DNA from: Adiantum capillus-veneris
Lineage: Eukaryota; Streptophyta; Polypodiopsida; Polypodiales; Pteridaceae
Assembly: GCA_014529385.2 (NCBI GenBank)
Contig: CM043965.1
Location: 19,643,912 to 19,707,911 of the forward strand
DNA: 64,000 bases
Direction of reading: 5' to 3'
How positions within the stretch are numbered: position 1 is the stretch's first letter; every line of letters starts with the position of its first letter. Under the pieces are notes generated by a model. That model saw nothing but the letters and a program-made list of their open reading frames with translations, ran no database searches and had not been told where the DNA came from. The position numbers and the translations under genes were made by a program. This document shows positions 45,247 through 56,234 of the stretch, one piece after another.

Positions 45247-45900
45247 TATGCTTGAAGTGAGCACATATGGGATATTATGATCCAGAACTGCAGTGCTTGA
45301 AGTGCTCTACCGGCCTGTCTTTACGGCTTGTCGATTGGAGCTACGGGGAAGAAGTTATGGCAGTTTGAAGTTTGAGTTAATGCAGATCCGTATCGGATTG
45401 GGCAATTGCAGCTGAGGTGATAGAATTGAAATGAAAGCACAAGCTTGAGGAGCTCACTTTGTGGAGCGCGTCGGTCTTTTTAGATCAGCGATTGGAGTTC
45501 CGATTGCCAAGATATTAGCCGTTAAAGATTCACCGGGGGCCGGCTCTGTACTAGTTCGGTCCGCTCGGTCGGAGTACCATCTGGGAATTTTATAGCCTCA
45601 GTAGGGTTTGTATGCATTTTATGCAGTTTGAGAAGTCTAATGGGATTTACGGCTTGGCAGGCATAGTCCGGTGACAGTTGTCGGCACTGCTGAGCTGGGT
45701 AATTTTTTCATTATTCGAGATTTCCATATGGACAATAAAATTCACGATGATATTGTCAGTCGAGGGCGGTTGAAGAAAGACGTTGTGTTGGGCGATGCTT
45801 TAACCGATATGTACGCCAAATTTGATGCCTATTGTGTTGCCTTGGCCGGCATGTATGCCCAAATGTGGTGCTCTTACAAAGGCAAGACCGCCCACTAGTG
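45247..45900 (+). repeat. Dispersed repeat, copy 2, right part
   Basis: Continues the repeat with TATGCTTGAAGTG, CTGCAGTGCTTGAAGTGC, CTCTACCGGCCTGTCTTTAC and TTAGCCGTTAAAGATTCACC, in the same order as 37650-37940, and ends in a PPR fragment as copy 1 does. Confidence 0.86.
45680..45860 (+). pseudogene. PPR protein fragment, second copy
   Basis: The frame reads NKIHDDIVSRGRLKKDVVLG, then DALTDMYAKFDA and a second MYAQMW segment, which is the PLS-class pattern. It is longer than the copy at 38062 and retains the IVSRG...KKDVVLG stretch that copy 1 has lost. No complete PPR gene surrounds it. Confidence 0.8.
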
Positions 45901-45915
45901 CCCGCCCAATTGAAT

Positions 45916-45966
45916 AACTATGGCCGCCTGTGAGCTTAAGGACTATGGCCGCCCATGAGCTTAAGG
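45916..45966. repeat. Tandem duplication, 25-26-bp unit
   Basis: ACTATGGCCGCCYRTGAGCT followed by TAAGG occurs twice in a row, just before the Gypsy fragment. Confidence 0.9.
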
Positions 45967-46009
45967 CTTAAGGGCCGCCCGAGGTGAGCAGTACCTACAA
46001 AGAACTCTA

Positions 46010-48240
46010 GTGAAGGTGGGGATAACAGGGCTAATCACAAAAAAATTAAAAAATTTGAAACACAAATTGGATAACAAAGAGATTAGATCCGTCCCAATGA
46101 ACAAAGTTGGAGAATACTATGAAGGGGAAGAAGGAAACACAACCCTTCTAGTGAGACATGATAATATAGAAACCATGGCGATGCTGGATAGTGGGTCAGG
46201 CATAGCCATAGCCACAAAAGCAGTATGGGAATCATGGGGAAAACCAGCCATTAAACAAACTCGAATGAAATTGCAATTGGCTGATGGACACATTGAAAAA
46301 CCCTTAGGACTGCTTGAAAAAGTGATAGTTAATTCCTGTGGAATTGATTATCAACATACTTTTGAAATAGTGGACTTTGAAAAGAAACTCAATTATGAAA
46401 TCATCTTGGGAAGACCTTTCATGCGACAAGTACAAATCATCCAGGATAGGGGAAACAATTACCTGTACTTGAAGCAAGTGGGATCAATAACAAGGGTTAA
46501 TCTAAAAGATCACAACTATAGAGATGTCATGAAAACACCCATACAAGAATTTGACTCAGTCTCTTCGGCTGAAACTAAGCTTCCATCTTGGTTGAACAAA
46601 GACACACCTATTTGGATGTGTGGACCCTCAGAAAACGGGAGCTTAAAACGAGAAGAATGTATCTTAGAAAAAGATTGCACAGATGAAGCCTATGTACTTG
46701 AACCCTTTCCAGAGCATTTGTTTGAGCCATTTGAGTGGACTCAAATTTTAGCAACAATGGATGTGTGTGTAAATACGTCTATGCCTACTCAATTTTGCAA
46801 TGAGGATGGCTATGATATAATTCCCATACAAATGATCTCAACCCTTCACATTGAAGACGAAATTCAAGAATCCAAGGACTTAATGAAAGCTCAACAAGCT
46901 TTTGCAGACCTCTACTATGATGCAACAGACAAGTTAGAAGAACATTCAGCTACCTTAGATGATTTGAGGTCGGAAAAAGAACATGTGAGAGCTAAACTAC
47001 TCATGAAAGGAGGGGAGAAAAAGTTTTTTGACTTTCCCAACCAGAAACATAGAAAATAGAAATAGTATAGAAGAAAAAAAGACACCAAAAACTTGAAATC
47101 TAAACCCATGCCACCATTCTCTAGTAGAACACAGTTTTTGATGCAGATAGATGCAAATGATTGTGTTAGACAAAATCACGGGTAGATATCCTTCAAAAAA
47201 AAAGCAAGAAATATCAAAAACATCGAGAAAAATGAGAAAGGAAACTCAAGCAAAACCTAAATACCAAGACAAGGATTCAACCATGACACGAGTTGAACGA
47301 AAAAAGAAGTATCAAGAGTTGAAAAAATCTTAAAGGAGATGTATACCACTGAAATGGAAACCACCGAGGAGGAAGGTAAAGATGTAATGAGTGTTCCATC
47401 CCACTACAAGAAATATACTCTCCAAGACTGAAAGATCATAGTCGAACAACCTGTCAGGGAACGAAGAAAACATGGCGAGTCCTACAAAGGACCTGAAAAT
47501 GAAAAAAAAAGATAGATCTGGCCAAACCAGGAGAAGAGCCTAGACCTCACTACATTGCAAACGACCTGATGGAACAAGAAGAAGAGCTTTTGTTAAGCGT
47601 ACTGAAAAAATACCGAGTCATCTTTGCTTGGTCCTATAAGGATCTCAAGGGTGTTGATCCAAAAATCTGTCAACATACGATACCTATGAGAGATGATGCA
47701 AAACCAAGCAGATAGAGGCTATATACTTATGATGAAACATTTGCCAGAAAGATCAAAGAAGAGATAGAAAAGCTAAAGGAAGCCAAATTCATTTATGCAA
47801 TTGAACACACAAATTGGGCGTCTCTAATTGTGGTAGTACCCAAGAAAAATGGAGAATTAAGAGTGTGTGTCAATCTCAAGAAAGTGAATGCAACCACCAT
47901 TAGAGACAAATTTTCTCTTCCAATCACTAAGCATGTTTTAGAACGCGTTGCAAGAAAAGAAGCATACAGCTTTTTATATGGAATTTTTGGGGTACAATCA
48001 ACTTTTGGTTGATCCCAAACATCAAGATAAAACATCCTTTGCAACTAAATGGGGTATTTTTGCCTAGTGGGTCATGCCTTTTGGGTTAACTAATGCTCCT
48101 GCCACCTTTCAAAGATTGATGAGCCATGCTTTTAAGGAATATATTCAAAATGATCAGCCTTGATGAATGTACACATAGATCATCCATATATACTTCCAAG
48201 AAACAAGAAAAATCTAGGAAATATACCTTTACCATTGAGC
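46010..48240 (+). pseudogene. Ty3/Gypsy protease-RT fragment, plus strand
   Basis: The first frame (46010-47059) has a retropepsin active site AMLDSGSGIA near 46180, the flap/ILG region YEIILGRPFM near 46405, and a coiled tail ending 47059. After a broken linker (47060-47520), RT starts with EPRPHY and LLLSVLKKYRVIFAWSY (about 47540-47630). It continues WASLIVVVPKKNGELRVCV and LPITKHVLERVA, then shifts frame near 47985 to LLVDPKHQDKTSFATKWG and PFGLTNAPATFQRLMSH (to about 48130). The catalytic YIDD position seems to read HIDH near 48170. A TAG at about 47712 replaces Gln or Arg before RLYTYDE. Gag, RNase H, integrase and LTRs are missing. Confidence 0.85.
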
Positions 48241-49254
48241 ATGGCTTGGGTCTAAAGCCCTAGAAGAAGATCTAGTCCTGTCTCACAGCGGAAACAAGAC
48301 CACATATTGAAAGTCCGAAACTATTTCGGCCTTACAACTTCCACAATTTGGGCTAAGGTATCCTCAACCAACACTGTTTTCCCCCTAAAAAATGTGAGGG
48401 CACAGCCGCCGGTGGACTCTTCTTTTCTGAAGGTTTTTAGTGCGTAGGGATGGATAGTTACCTAACTAATCAGGTCCACCCGTCCATGATTGACAACCTT
48501 AGTGAATCCCCACTTACCACCCCACACTCACACATGATTCTTTTGTTCTCTAATTACTATCACATTATTTTAACATTTGAAATAATGGTTTCTTTTAACT
48601 TTTCCTCATAGTGATTCGTTCAATCAAATATTAAAGACAACATTGAAAAGCATTCTTCTAGCAAACACACATCTTTAAACTTAAGACATGGTACTGTCAA
48701 TCAAAACATTGTCCATAATAACCATGAGCAGTACTCTTCTTGTCTCAAAACCACCTAAGGGTGAAAAACAACACCCATTCCCTGTTCACAATCCGGGGTG
48801 GATAAACCCCCACCCAAGGTTCGGGGTGCCCATACACCAAACCACTTGCCCATACAACCGGGCGGCTTCCCTAGGATAAAACCGATATCCTAACTTATGT
48901 AGAAACATCAAGACATGACACGGAGTAGCAACTCATCGTTCATGGGGGTAACTGGCTTATCCATGGTTGGAAAGCCATCATTATCATCAATTTATACCAA
49001 GGAGTCGGAGGTGTCTTGAGATAAGCTGTCTTAAGGATGATCAATCATATCTTTTCTAATTCAACAATTTTTAACCCAAACAATTCATTTCTAATTTACA
49101 AGCAATGCACGTTGGTTTCTTGGAAGTTACCTTTTGTTTTCGACCAACTATTCCTTTTCTGATTCTTACTCACTCCTTACGTATGCAATGTTAACTTATA
49201 AAAGAACTTAAACTATTTAAAGACTTAATTGAATAAAGGGAAACTCACCTGGGA
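48241..49254. other. No recognised gene
   Basis: Mixed sequence with CCCCACCC and GGTTCGGGGTG words near 48790-48860. Nothing I can assign. It could be the untranslated or LTR part of an element on either side. Confidence 0.5.
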
Positions 49255-49410
49255 CTAATAGGTCATTTGTTGCTGCGTTGGCACTTGAAGACTCTCCTTC
49301 ATAGGCCTACTACTACGCCCGACTTCATCGTCGTACGACGCTCTAGTTCGTTTTGGAGCTACGTCTTCATTATTAGACGTAGGATTTGCTTGAGTGCTTT
49401 TGGGTGCCAT
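49255..49410 (-). CDS. Small ORF (51 aa) ending near a strong splice donor
   Basis: The minus strand reads MAPKSTQANPTSNNEDVAPK, then RTRASYDDEVGRSS, and stops at TAG 49255-49257. Six bases after the stop is CCCAG followed by GTGAGT, a consensus plant donor. The composition (Lys/Arg/Asp/Ser) resembles the N-terminus of a retrotransposon gag or a nuclear protein. It could be a first exon, with the stop due to mutation, fed by the promoter-like arm at 51764-51775. I cannot name it. Confidence 0.35.
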   Translation of the reverse strand: MAPKSTQANPTSNNEDVAPKRTRASYDDEVGRSSRPMKESLQVPTQQQMTY

Positions 49411-49879
49411 AACTTCTTATCCTTATAAAAAAGGACGTCTAATCATTAGGTAAATTATCTTAAGTTAGACTTAACCGTTGTATTCAATGGTAACCCAATC
49501 AAGGCTAAATTTGTATTCTCAATGGTAAATTCTTGACCTAATAATTTCTTATTTGTCCATATAGATATAATAACTTTTTTCAAAGCTTTTCTAAGGTTTT
49601 TCTAAGCTCTCTTGATTTTCTTATAATTTTCTATATCTTTTTCCTAATTTCCGCATCAAATTTTAAGCTTGGAATCTGCTTATTTTGAGCTTAATAGTTA
49701 TTCTATTTATTTTCTCTTAAAGATTTCATTTCCTCAACTTTATATCACTGGTTTACACTTACTAAAATTTTCTTAGAAACTTTTGACCGCAAAGTCTATT
49801 TATTTTAATTAGTCTTTTGATTAAAAAAGGGCTTATAGTCAATTATAATTTTCTAAACTAACTAATTAACTATGGTATA
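49411..49879. other. AT-rich non-coding
   Basis: Low-complexity T- and A-rich sequence between the small ORF and the satellite block. No feature seen. Confidence 0.5.
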
Positions 49880-50990
49880 ATTATCACAAATATAATAAAA
49901 TTTGTGACCTTTGGTAATTATCTTTTAATTTTTCAACTTAATTATCTAATTTCCGGCTAGAATAATTTCAATTCGACTTAGATAAAAAACTATATTAATT
50001 TTCTAACCATAAGATAATTATCACAACTTTTGTATTAGGTAATCTAACTCTGAAATGTAGCATGTAATTATCTAACATAATTTATTAATTTCACACTTTA
50101 ATTTTTAGCTAGGATTAGTATAATTTGACTTAGATAAATGTTTATACTAATTTTCTAATCCTAAGATAATTATCATAGCTTTTTTATCATGTAATCTAGC
50201 TCTAATAAATATCATGTAATTATCTAACATGATTTACTAATTCCCCCCTTTACTTTTCATCTAGAATAAATATAATTTGACTCAGATAAATACTTATGTT
50301 AATTTTCTAACCTTAACTTAATTATAACAACTTCTTTATCATGTAATCTAAATCTAATAAATAGCATGTAGTTATCTAACATGACTTACTAATTTCTCCC
50401 TTTAATTTATAGCTAACATTAGTATAATTTGACTTGGATAAACATCAATACTAATTTTTCAACCCTAAGATAATTATCAGAGCTTCTTTATCATGTAATA
50501 TAACTGTGATAAATAGCATGTAATCATCTAACATAATATACTAATTTTCTCCTTTAATTTTTAGCTAGAATTAGTATAATTTGACTGATAAATACTTATA
50601 TTAATTTTCTAACCTTAAGTTATTTATCACGGCCTTTTTATCATATAATATAACTCTGATAAATAGCATGTAATCATCTATCATGGTTTACTAATTTTTG
50701 TCTTTAATTTATAACTAGAATTAGCATAATTTGACAAAGATAAATATCACGGCTTCTTTATCATGTAATCTAAATTTGATAAATAGAATGTATTCATCTA
50801 ACATGATTTACTAATTTTCTTCTTTAATTTTCAGCTAGAATTAGTATAATTTGACTTAGATAAATATCTGTACCAATTTTTAGCTTAAGATAATTATCAC
50901 GACCTTTTTTTCATGTAATCTAACTTTGATAAATAGCATGTAATTATCTAACACGATTTACTAATTTTCCCCTTTATGTTTGCTCAAAAA
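49880..50990. repeat. AT-rich tandem array, about 150-bp unit, seven copies
   Basis: The phrase ATCATGTAATCTAAC or a variant recurs at about 50036, 50187, 50339, 50491, 50640, 50760 and 50909. Spacing is close to 150, with one 120-base unit. Each unit also has TAGCATGTAATTATCTAACA, TTTACTAATTTTC and ATAATTTGACTTAGATAAAT. The last unit overlaps the left arm of the inverted repeat. Confidence 0.9.
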
Positions 50991-51763
50991 CAAAAAACAA
51001 TTGGTCTAATTAATTAAGTAAACTAATTTCTTGTGCATGCCCTAATTATCCTAGTTTTCTAACATTGATTTCTATCTCTGATAATTATTGCATAATTATC
51101 TAAGTAATTTAACTAATTTCCCCCTTTAATTTATAATACAAAACAGACAATTTTGATCTATTTAATTACCTAAATTAATTATTTGTGAATGAGGAATTTA
51201 TCATGTGTTTTTAAAATTTTTTCCTAATTGTGATAATTAACTTAAATTTTTTTGAGCTAATTAAGTAGGTTTCCCATCAGGTTTTGATTAAAAACAATTG
51301 ATTCTTGCTTAACTAATTATAGAAATTAATTAAAAAATTAAGAGATAATTTTTCTAGCATCTTGATAGTCTAATGGAGCTTTGATTATTATCTTATGTTA
51401 ATCTAAGTCTAGCTAGAATAATTATCCTTAATTTATTACCAAAAAGATTAATTTCAGTCCTTATATGGCTTAATAATTAATTAGATTGATATCCCTATTA
51501 TTAATCTAATTAATCAGCAAAATATTAAGAATTAAGAGAGTAATTTAGAGTGTAAATAAGTTTAATATTGTTAATTAATTAGATTAATTAAGAAAATATA
51601 GATAAATTAGCATAATTTTGCTAATTGAAAAAGGGATTAGGCTAATTACAATGGATAATCAACTAGAGGTTTGCTCTCCAGTGAATTTTGGGTAGAGTTT
51701 TCTCCCTATGTGAGAGAGAAATGGCCATACTCCGAGTCTGTCTAAAATTGTGAAGCAAATGGT

Positions 51764-51775
51764 CTTATTTATAGG
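51764..51775 (-). promoter_or_regulatory. TATA-box-like motif in left arm
   Basis: CCTATAAATAAG on the minus strand, followed by GACCATTTGCTTCACAAT, matches the motif in the right arm at 54781. The spacing and sequence look like a Pol II core promoter of an LTR. It faces the small ORF at 49410 on the same strand. Confidence 0.45.
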
Positions 51776-52474
51776 TTTCTGGGCAGTCAAGCTCTCATAG
51801 GCTGAAAATGGCAGTTGCTTGCAACTCAAGCAGTCCCCAGTCTTTCCCTAGCGCCATTTACTGCTAAAATTGGCTTTTGGACAAATTTACGACTGCTCTA
51901 GACAGCCCCCAGGTGCACCAAATTGATTTTCTGCTATTATCTGACTCTTTTCATGATTAATTTTGAAAATATTTGCAAATATCTGTAAATATCTTGGGAT
52001 TTTATGATAAAATTATTTTACAGTAATGATTACTAGAACCTTACAATTTATTTAATTAATTTAATCAACAGTGTAAACTTCCATGGCCATAACTATGCCA
52101 TTTTTTTTGGAATTTAGTTCTGAAAATTTCTAGCCCGGGGTTTGTTGTGCTTAAGATTCCAAAAATACCATTTTTTATTGCTTTGGAGATAGTGTTCTTA
52201 CCTAATTTCCCAAACAATGCTTTCTCCTAAAGCTTGAGTTCATTCCCGATAGCTAGAAAGTTGGAGACCTTACAATCACCCCAACTTAAGAATTTGAGAT
52301 GTCCTCATCTCAACCGAAATTGGGAAAGTCTTTGAGAAGAGAGGTTTCATCTTTCCAAGTGGCATTTTCAGTGGATAATCTTTCCACTTTACCAAGTATT
52401 TCTGATTACTCTATTTCTAAGAGTTCTCTCTCTAGCTTCAAAGATACAATCTTGTTGGAGATTCCACAATTCCT

Positions 52475-52521
52475 TACTTTAGTAATACTTTACTTTAGTA
52501 ATACTTTACTTTAGTAATACT
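52475..52521. repeat. Triplicated 16-base repeat in left arm
   Basis: TTACTTTAGTAATACT occurs three times in tandem here, but only once at the matching place in the right arm (about 54067), so it expanded or contracted after the arms formed. Confidence 0.88.
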
Positions 52522-53159
52522 AATTACTTGCTACTCAATTTTTCCCAAGGAACTCTCAATGTTGAGCCCATCTTAAAAACCTTTACAAACCATTTGTATC
52601 ATCTCAAAAACTAGATCCATTCCATAAAAGATCCATATATCCACCTTGTTAACATGAATGCGCTCCGTCTAACTGACCATTCAGAGCAATCAGTGTTCGT
52701 CAAATATCATGAATTCCAGCTTTGCCAATCTGAACGCACTCGGTGTGGTCTTGCCATTCTGAGTAATTTGTGTTCGGTACAAGCTTCCAGCATTGCATCA
52801 GAGGTACCCCCTCTGTGTTCTAACCTGGTTGACCAATAATATGTAAAGGGTTTTAAGAGGTATCATACCAAAAGTTCTTTTAGTCTCTAGGTCATTTGTC
52901 AAGGAAGGCTATCTTGTGCAGAAGGAATGTGAGTTGGTTTCTTGATAACTATCTCATTATCAAGATTCAAATTCTTGTCTTACTATCGAGAACCTCTTTC
53001 TCAATTTCTAGGTCAACCCTTAATTTCTTGATTGAATGTTAACTTAACTTTAGATTCTTTAAGTAATCTGGGAAAAAAATTGTATATCATTATAATATAT
53101 AAGTAACTCAAAGTTTTTCATTATCAATTTATAGTGGTTTATAAAATTTTCTATTGTTG

Positions 53160-53692
53160 CTAAGCTCTAGGATTGCTAGCTGTGGCCAAACGAGTGGCTC
53201 TTTCATCCTCCTCGTTCATTAAGGTTGGCTCTCCCATGATTGCGTAAACTCTGGCTCCTCTTGCTCTTCCTCTACCTTGTCCTGCATTTCTACCTCCTCT
53301 TAGATTATCTCCTTGATTTTGAGGAATGGCTCTAGTAGTAGTTTGAGGGTTTTTCTCTTCAAGACAATTATTTCTATAGTGCCCCATTTGATTGCATCCA
53401 TAGTACCTAACGTTTGGGAACGTCTGATCCAAGTTCACTCCTGCAGCTACTCCACACTGTTGATATCCTTGGTTGAAAGTTCCCCTGGATCTTCCCCTAA
53501 AGTTATTAAATCCATTATAGTTTCTTGTAGAGCTGATTCCTTTAGTTGCAAGAGGCTTGGCCCTGAGAAGTGCTTCCTGAATTGATGTAGGCCTCATGGC
53601 TTCGAGACATGTACTCAAGGGTTTATTGAGGCCTTGACAAAAGCAAGCAATCTACTGCTCCACTGTCATCTGGGAAGCATAGTGTTGTAACC
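53160..53692 (-). pseudogene. Retrotransposon gag fragment in the loop of the inverted repeat
   Basis: Read on the minus strand from 53692, the frame gives RLQHYASQMTVEQ, a stop, then CFCQGLNKPL and ALLRAKPLA, the usual C-terminal part of a Retrotrans_gag domain. Asn/Gly/Arg-rich sequence and a CCHC knuckle follow. The knuckle reads YYGCNQMGHYRNNC, with the first Cys lost. The tail RGRARGARVYAIM resembles the gag/protease linker of plant Gypsy elements. It is cut at 53692 exactly where the right arm begins. The frame ends at 53160 (TAG). Pol is absent. Confidence 0.8.
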
Positions 53693-55690
53693 TAGAGACT
53701 AAAAGAACTTTTGGTATGATACCTCTTAAAACCCTTTACATATTGTTGGTCAGCCAGGTTAGAACACAGAGGGGGTACATCTAATGCAATGGTGGAAGAT
53801 TGTGCTAAACGCAAATTGCTCAGAATGGCAAGAACACGCCGAGCGTGTTCAGATTGGCAAAGCTGGAATTCATGATACTTGTCGAATGCTGATTGCTATG
53901 AATGGTTAGTTAGATCGAGTGCGTTCATGTTAACAAGGTGGATATATGGATCTTTTATGGCATGGATTTAACCTAGTTTTTGAGATGATACAAATGGTTT
54001 GTAAAGGTCTTTAAGATGGGCTCAACATTGAGAAATCCTTGGGAAAAATTGAGTAGCAAGTAATTAGTATTACTAAAGTAAGGAATTGTGGAATCTCCAA
54101 CTAGATTGTATCTTTGAAGATAGAGAGAGAACTCTTAAAAATAGATTAATCATGAATATTTGGTAAAGTGGAAAGATTATCCCAGTGAAAATGCCACTCG
54201 GGAAGATGAAACCTCTCTTCTCAAAGACTTTCCCAATTTCGGTTGAGATGAGGATATCTCAAATTCTTAAGTTGGGGTGATTGTAAGGTCTCCAACTTTC
54301 TAGCTGTCGGGAATGAACTCAAGCTTTAGGAGAAAGCATTGGTCGGGAAATTCGGTAAGAACACTATCTCCAAAGCAATAAAAAATGGTATTTTTGGAAT
54401 CTTAAGCACAACAAACCCCGGGCTAGAAATTTTCAGAACTAAATTCCAAAAAAAATGACATAGTTATGGCCATGGAAGTTTACACTGTTGATAAAATTAA
54501 GTAAATAAATTGTAAGGTTCTGGTAATCATTATTGTAAAATTCTTTTATCATAAAATCCCAAGATATTTACAGATATTTACAAATATTTTCAAAATTAAT
54601 CATGGAAAGTCAGATAATAGAAGAAAATCAATTTGGTGCATTTGGGGGCTGTGTAGAGCAGTTGTAAATTTTTCCAAAAGCCAATTTTAGCAGTAGATGG
54701 CGCTAGGGGAAGGTTGGGGACTACTTGAGTTGCAAGCAACTGCCATTTTCAGCCTATGAGAGCTTATGACTGCCCAGAAACCTATAAATAAGACCATTTG
54801 CTTCACAATTTCAGACAGACTCGAAGTCCTGGCCATTTCTCTCTCACATAGGGAGAAAATTCTACCCAGAAATCACTAGAGATCAAACCTCTAGTTGATT
54901 ATCCACAATAATTAGCTTAATTCCTTTTTTAATTAGCAAAATTATGCTAATTTATCTATATTTTCTTAATCTATCTAATTAATTAACAAGATTAAACTTA
55001 TTTATACTCTAAATTACTCTCTTAATTCTTAATATTCTGTTAATTACTTAGATTAAAATTAGAGATATTAATCTAATTAATTATTAAGCCATATTAGGAC
55101 TGAAATTAATCTTTTTGATCATAAATTAAGGTAATTATTCTAATTAAACTTAGATTAGCATAAACTAATAATCAAAGCTACATTAAACTGTCAAGATGCT
55201 AAGAAAATTATCTCTTAATTTTTTGATCAATTTCTATAATTAATTAAGTAAGAATTATTTGTTTTTAATCAAAAATTGATAGGAAACCTACTTAATTAGC
55301 TTAAAAATTCTTAAGCTAATTATCACAATTAGTAAAAAATGTTTAAAACACATGATAAATTCCTCATTGACAAATAATTAATCTAGGTAATTAAATAGAT
55401 CAAAATTGTCTATTTTTATCATAAATTTAAAGCGAGAAATTAGTTAAATTACTTAGATAATTATGCAGTAATTATCAGAGATAGAAATCAATATTAGAAA
55501 GCTAGGATAATTAGGGCATGCACAAGAAATTAGTTTACCTAATTAATTACCAAAATTGTCTGTTTTTGAGAAAAACATAAAGGGGGAAATTAGTAAATCA
55601 TGTTAGATAACTAATACTGTTTATCAAAGTTAGATTACATGATAAAGAAGTCATGATAATTATCTTAAGCTAGAAAATTAGTACAAATAT
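53693..55690 (+). repeat. Large inverted repeat, right arm (about 2.0 kb)
   Basis: Reverse complement of 50865-52892. It begins TAGAGACTAAAAGAACTTTTGG, shortened here to its first 20 bases TAGAGACTAAAAGAACTTTT, and ends near GCTAGAAAATTAGTACAAAT. It includes only part of one unit of the 150-bp array present beyond the left arm. Confidence 0.93.
54781..54792 (+). promoter_or_regulatory. TATA-box-like motif in right arm
   Basis: CCTATAAATAAG on the plus strand with the same downstream sequence as the left-arm motif. The two arms would therefore drive transcription outward, away from the gag loop. Confidence 0.45.
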
Positions 55691-56234
55691 GCAGAATTTG
55701 TGTTGAGCTTTTGGGATAGCCAATATGTATTGAGTGTAGATTGACCATGCATTGGCTCTTGTTGAGCATGTTCTTTTGGCTTATGGTTATTTTGAGTTAG
55801 ATAGCCATTTTACACCGGAACTCTGGAAAATTTCCCCAGGAGTTCTTGTTCTTATGCGCATGGTACTCACCATATTTGGCTTGAGTTATTGCACTCAATT
55901 TTGGCTTGGATTAGGCACCATAGTTTGTGATCTTGAGCATTGTTTGCTTTGTTTGCCATAGTGCTAGCAGGCTTTGGATTGCGATGAGTTTCCGCATCTA
56001 GGTTTGTAGTAGTGTTGATCATAGATTTGCCATACTATTTGGCAGTTTGGATAGCGATGTGTATTCTGCATCCATCTTTTTTGCCTACAGATTGTGGTTC
56101 TAGTGGGAGACCTTGTGCGTATTTTGTGCGTCGAGCTATTCCGCACTTGCTTTTTTGGTTCTGTCTTAGTTGTGTGGTTGCTGACAACTTTTTGGATTGG
56201 TTTTACTACTCTTTGGTTGTACAGGTTGCTAGAC
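55691..56234. other. Possible leader of the Copia fragment that follows
   Basis: GT-rich sequence of a style similar to the 39908-40991 leader (TTTTTTGCCTACAG, TTGTGCGTCGAGC), but no primer-binding site or LTR was found. No recognised gene. Confidence 0.4.

Larger units (their letters stand above)
50865..52892 (+). repeat. Large inverted repeat, left arm (about 2.0 kb)
   Basis: Reverse complement of 53693-55690. The inner end reads AAAAGTTCTTTTAGTCTCTAGGT and the outer end ACCAATTTTTAGCTTAAGATA. Scattered substitutions and small indels separate the arms. It carries a TATA-like CCTATAAATAAG on the minus strand (51764-51775). Confidence 0.93.

Noticed and set aside
49880-50990. CRISPR-like array of regular repeats
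   Set aside because: Units of about 150 bp are contiguous and AT-rich, with no short repeat/spacer structure and no cas genes, in a plant genome context. It is a tandem satellite.
54781-54792. Promoter of a functional host gene
   Set aside because: The same motif with the same flank is in both arms of an inverted repeat, and no coding region follows. It is more likely an LTR-type promoter.
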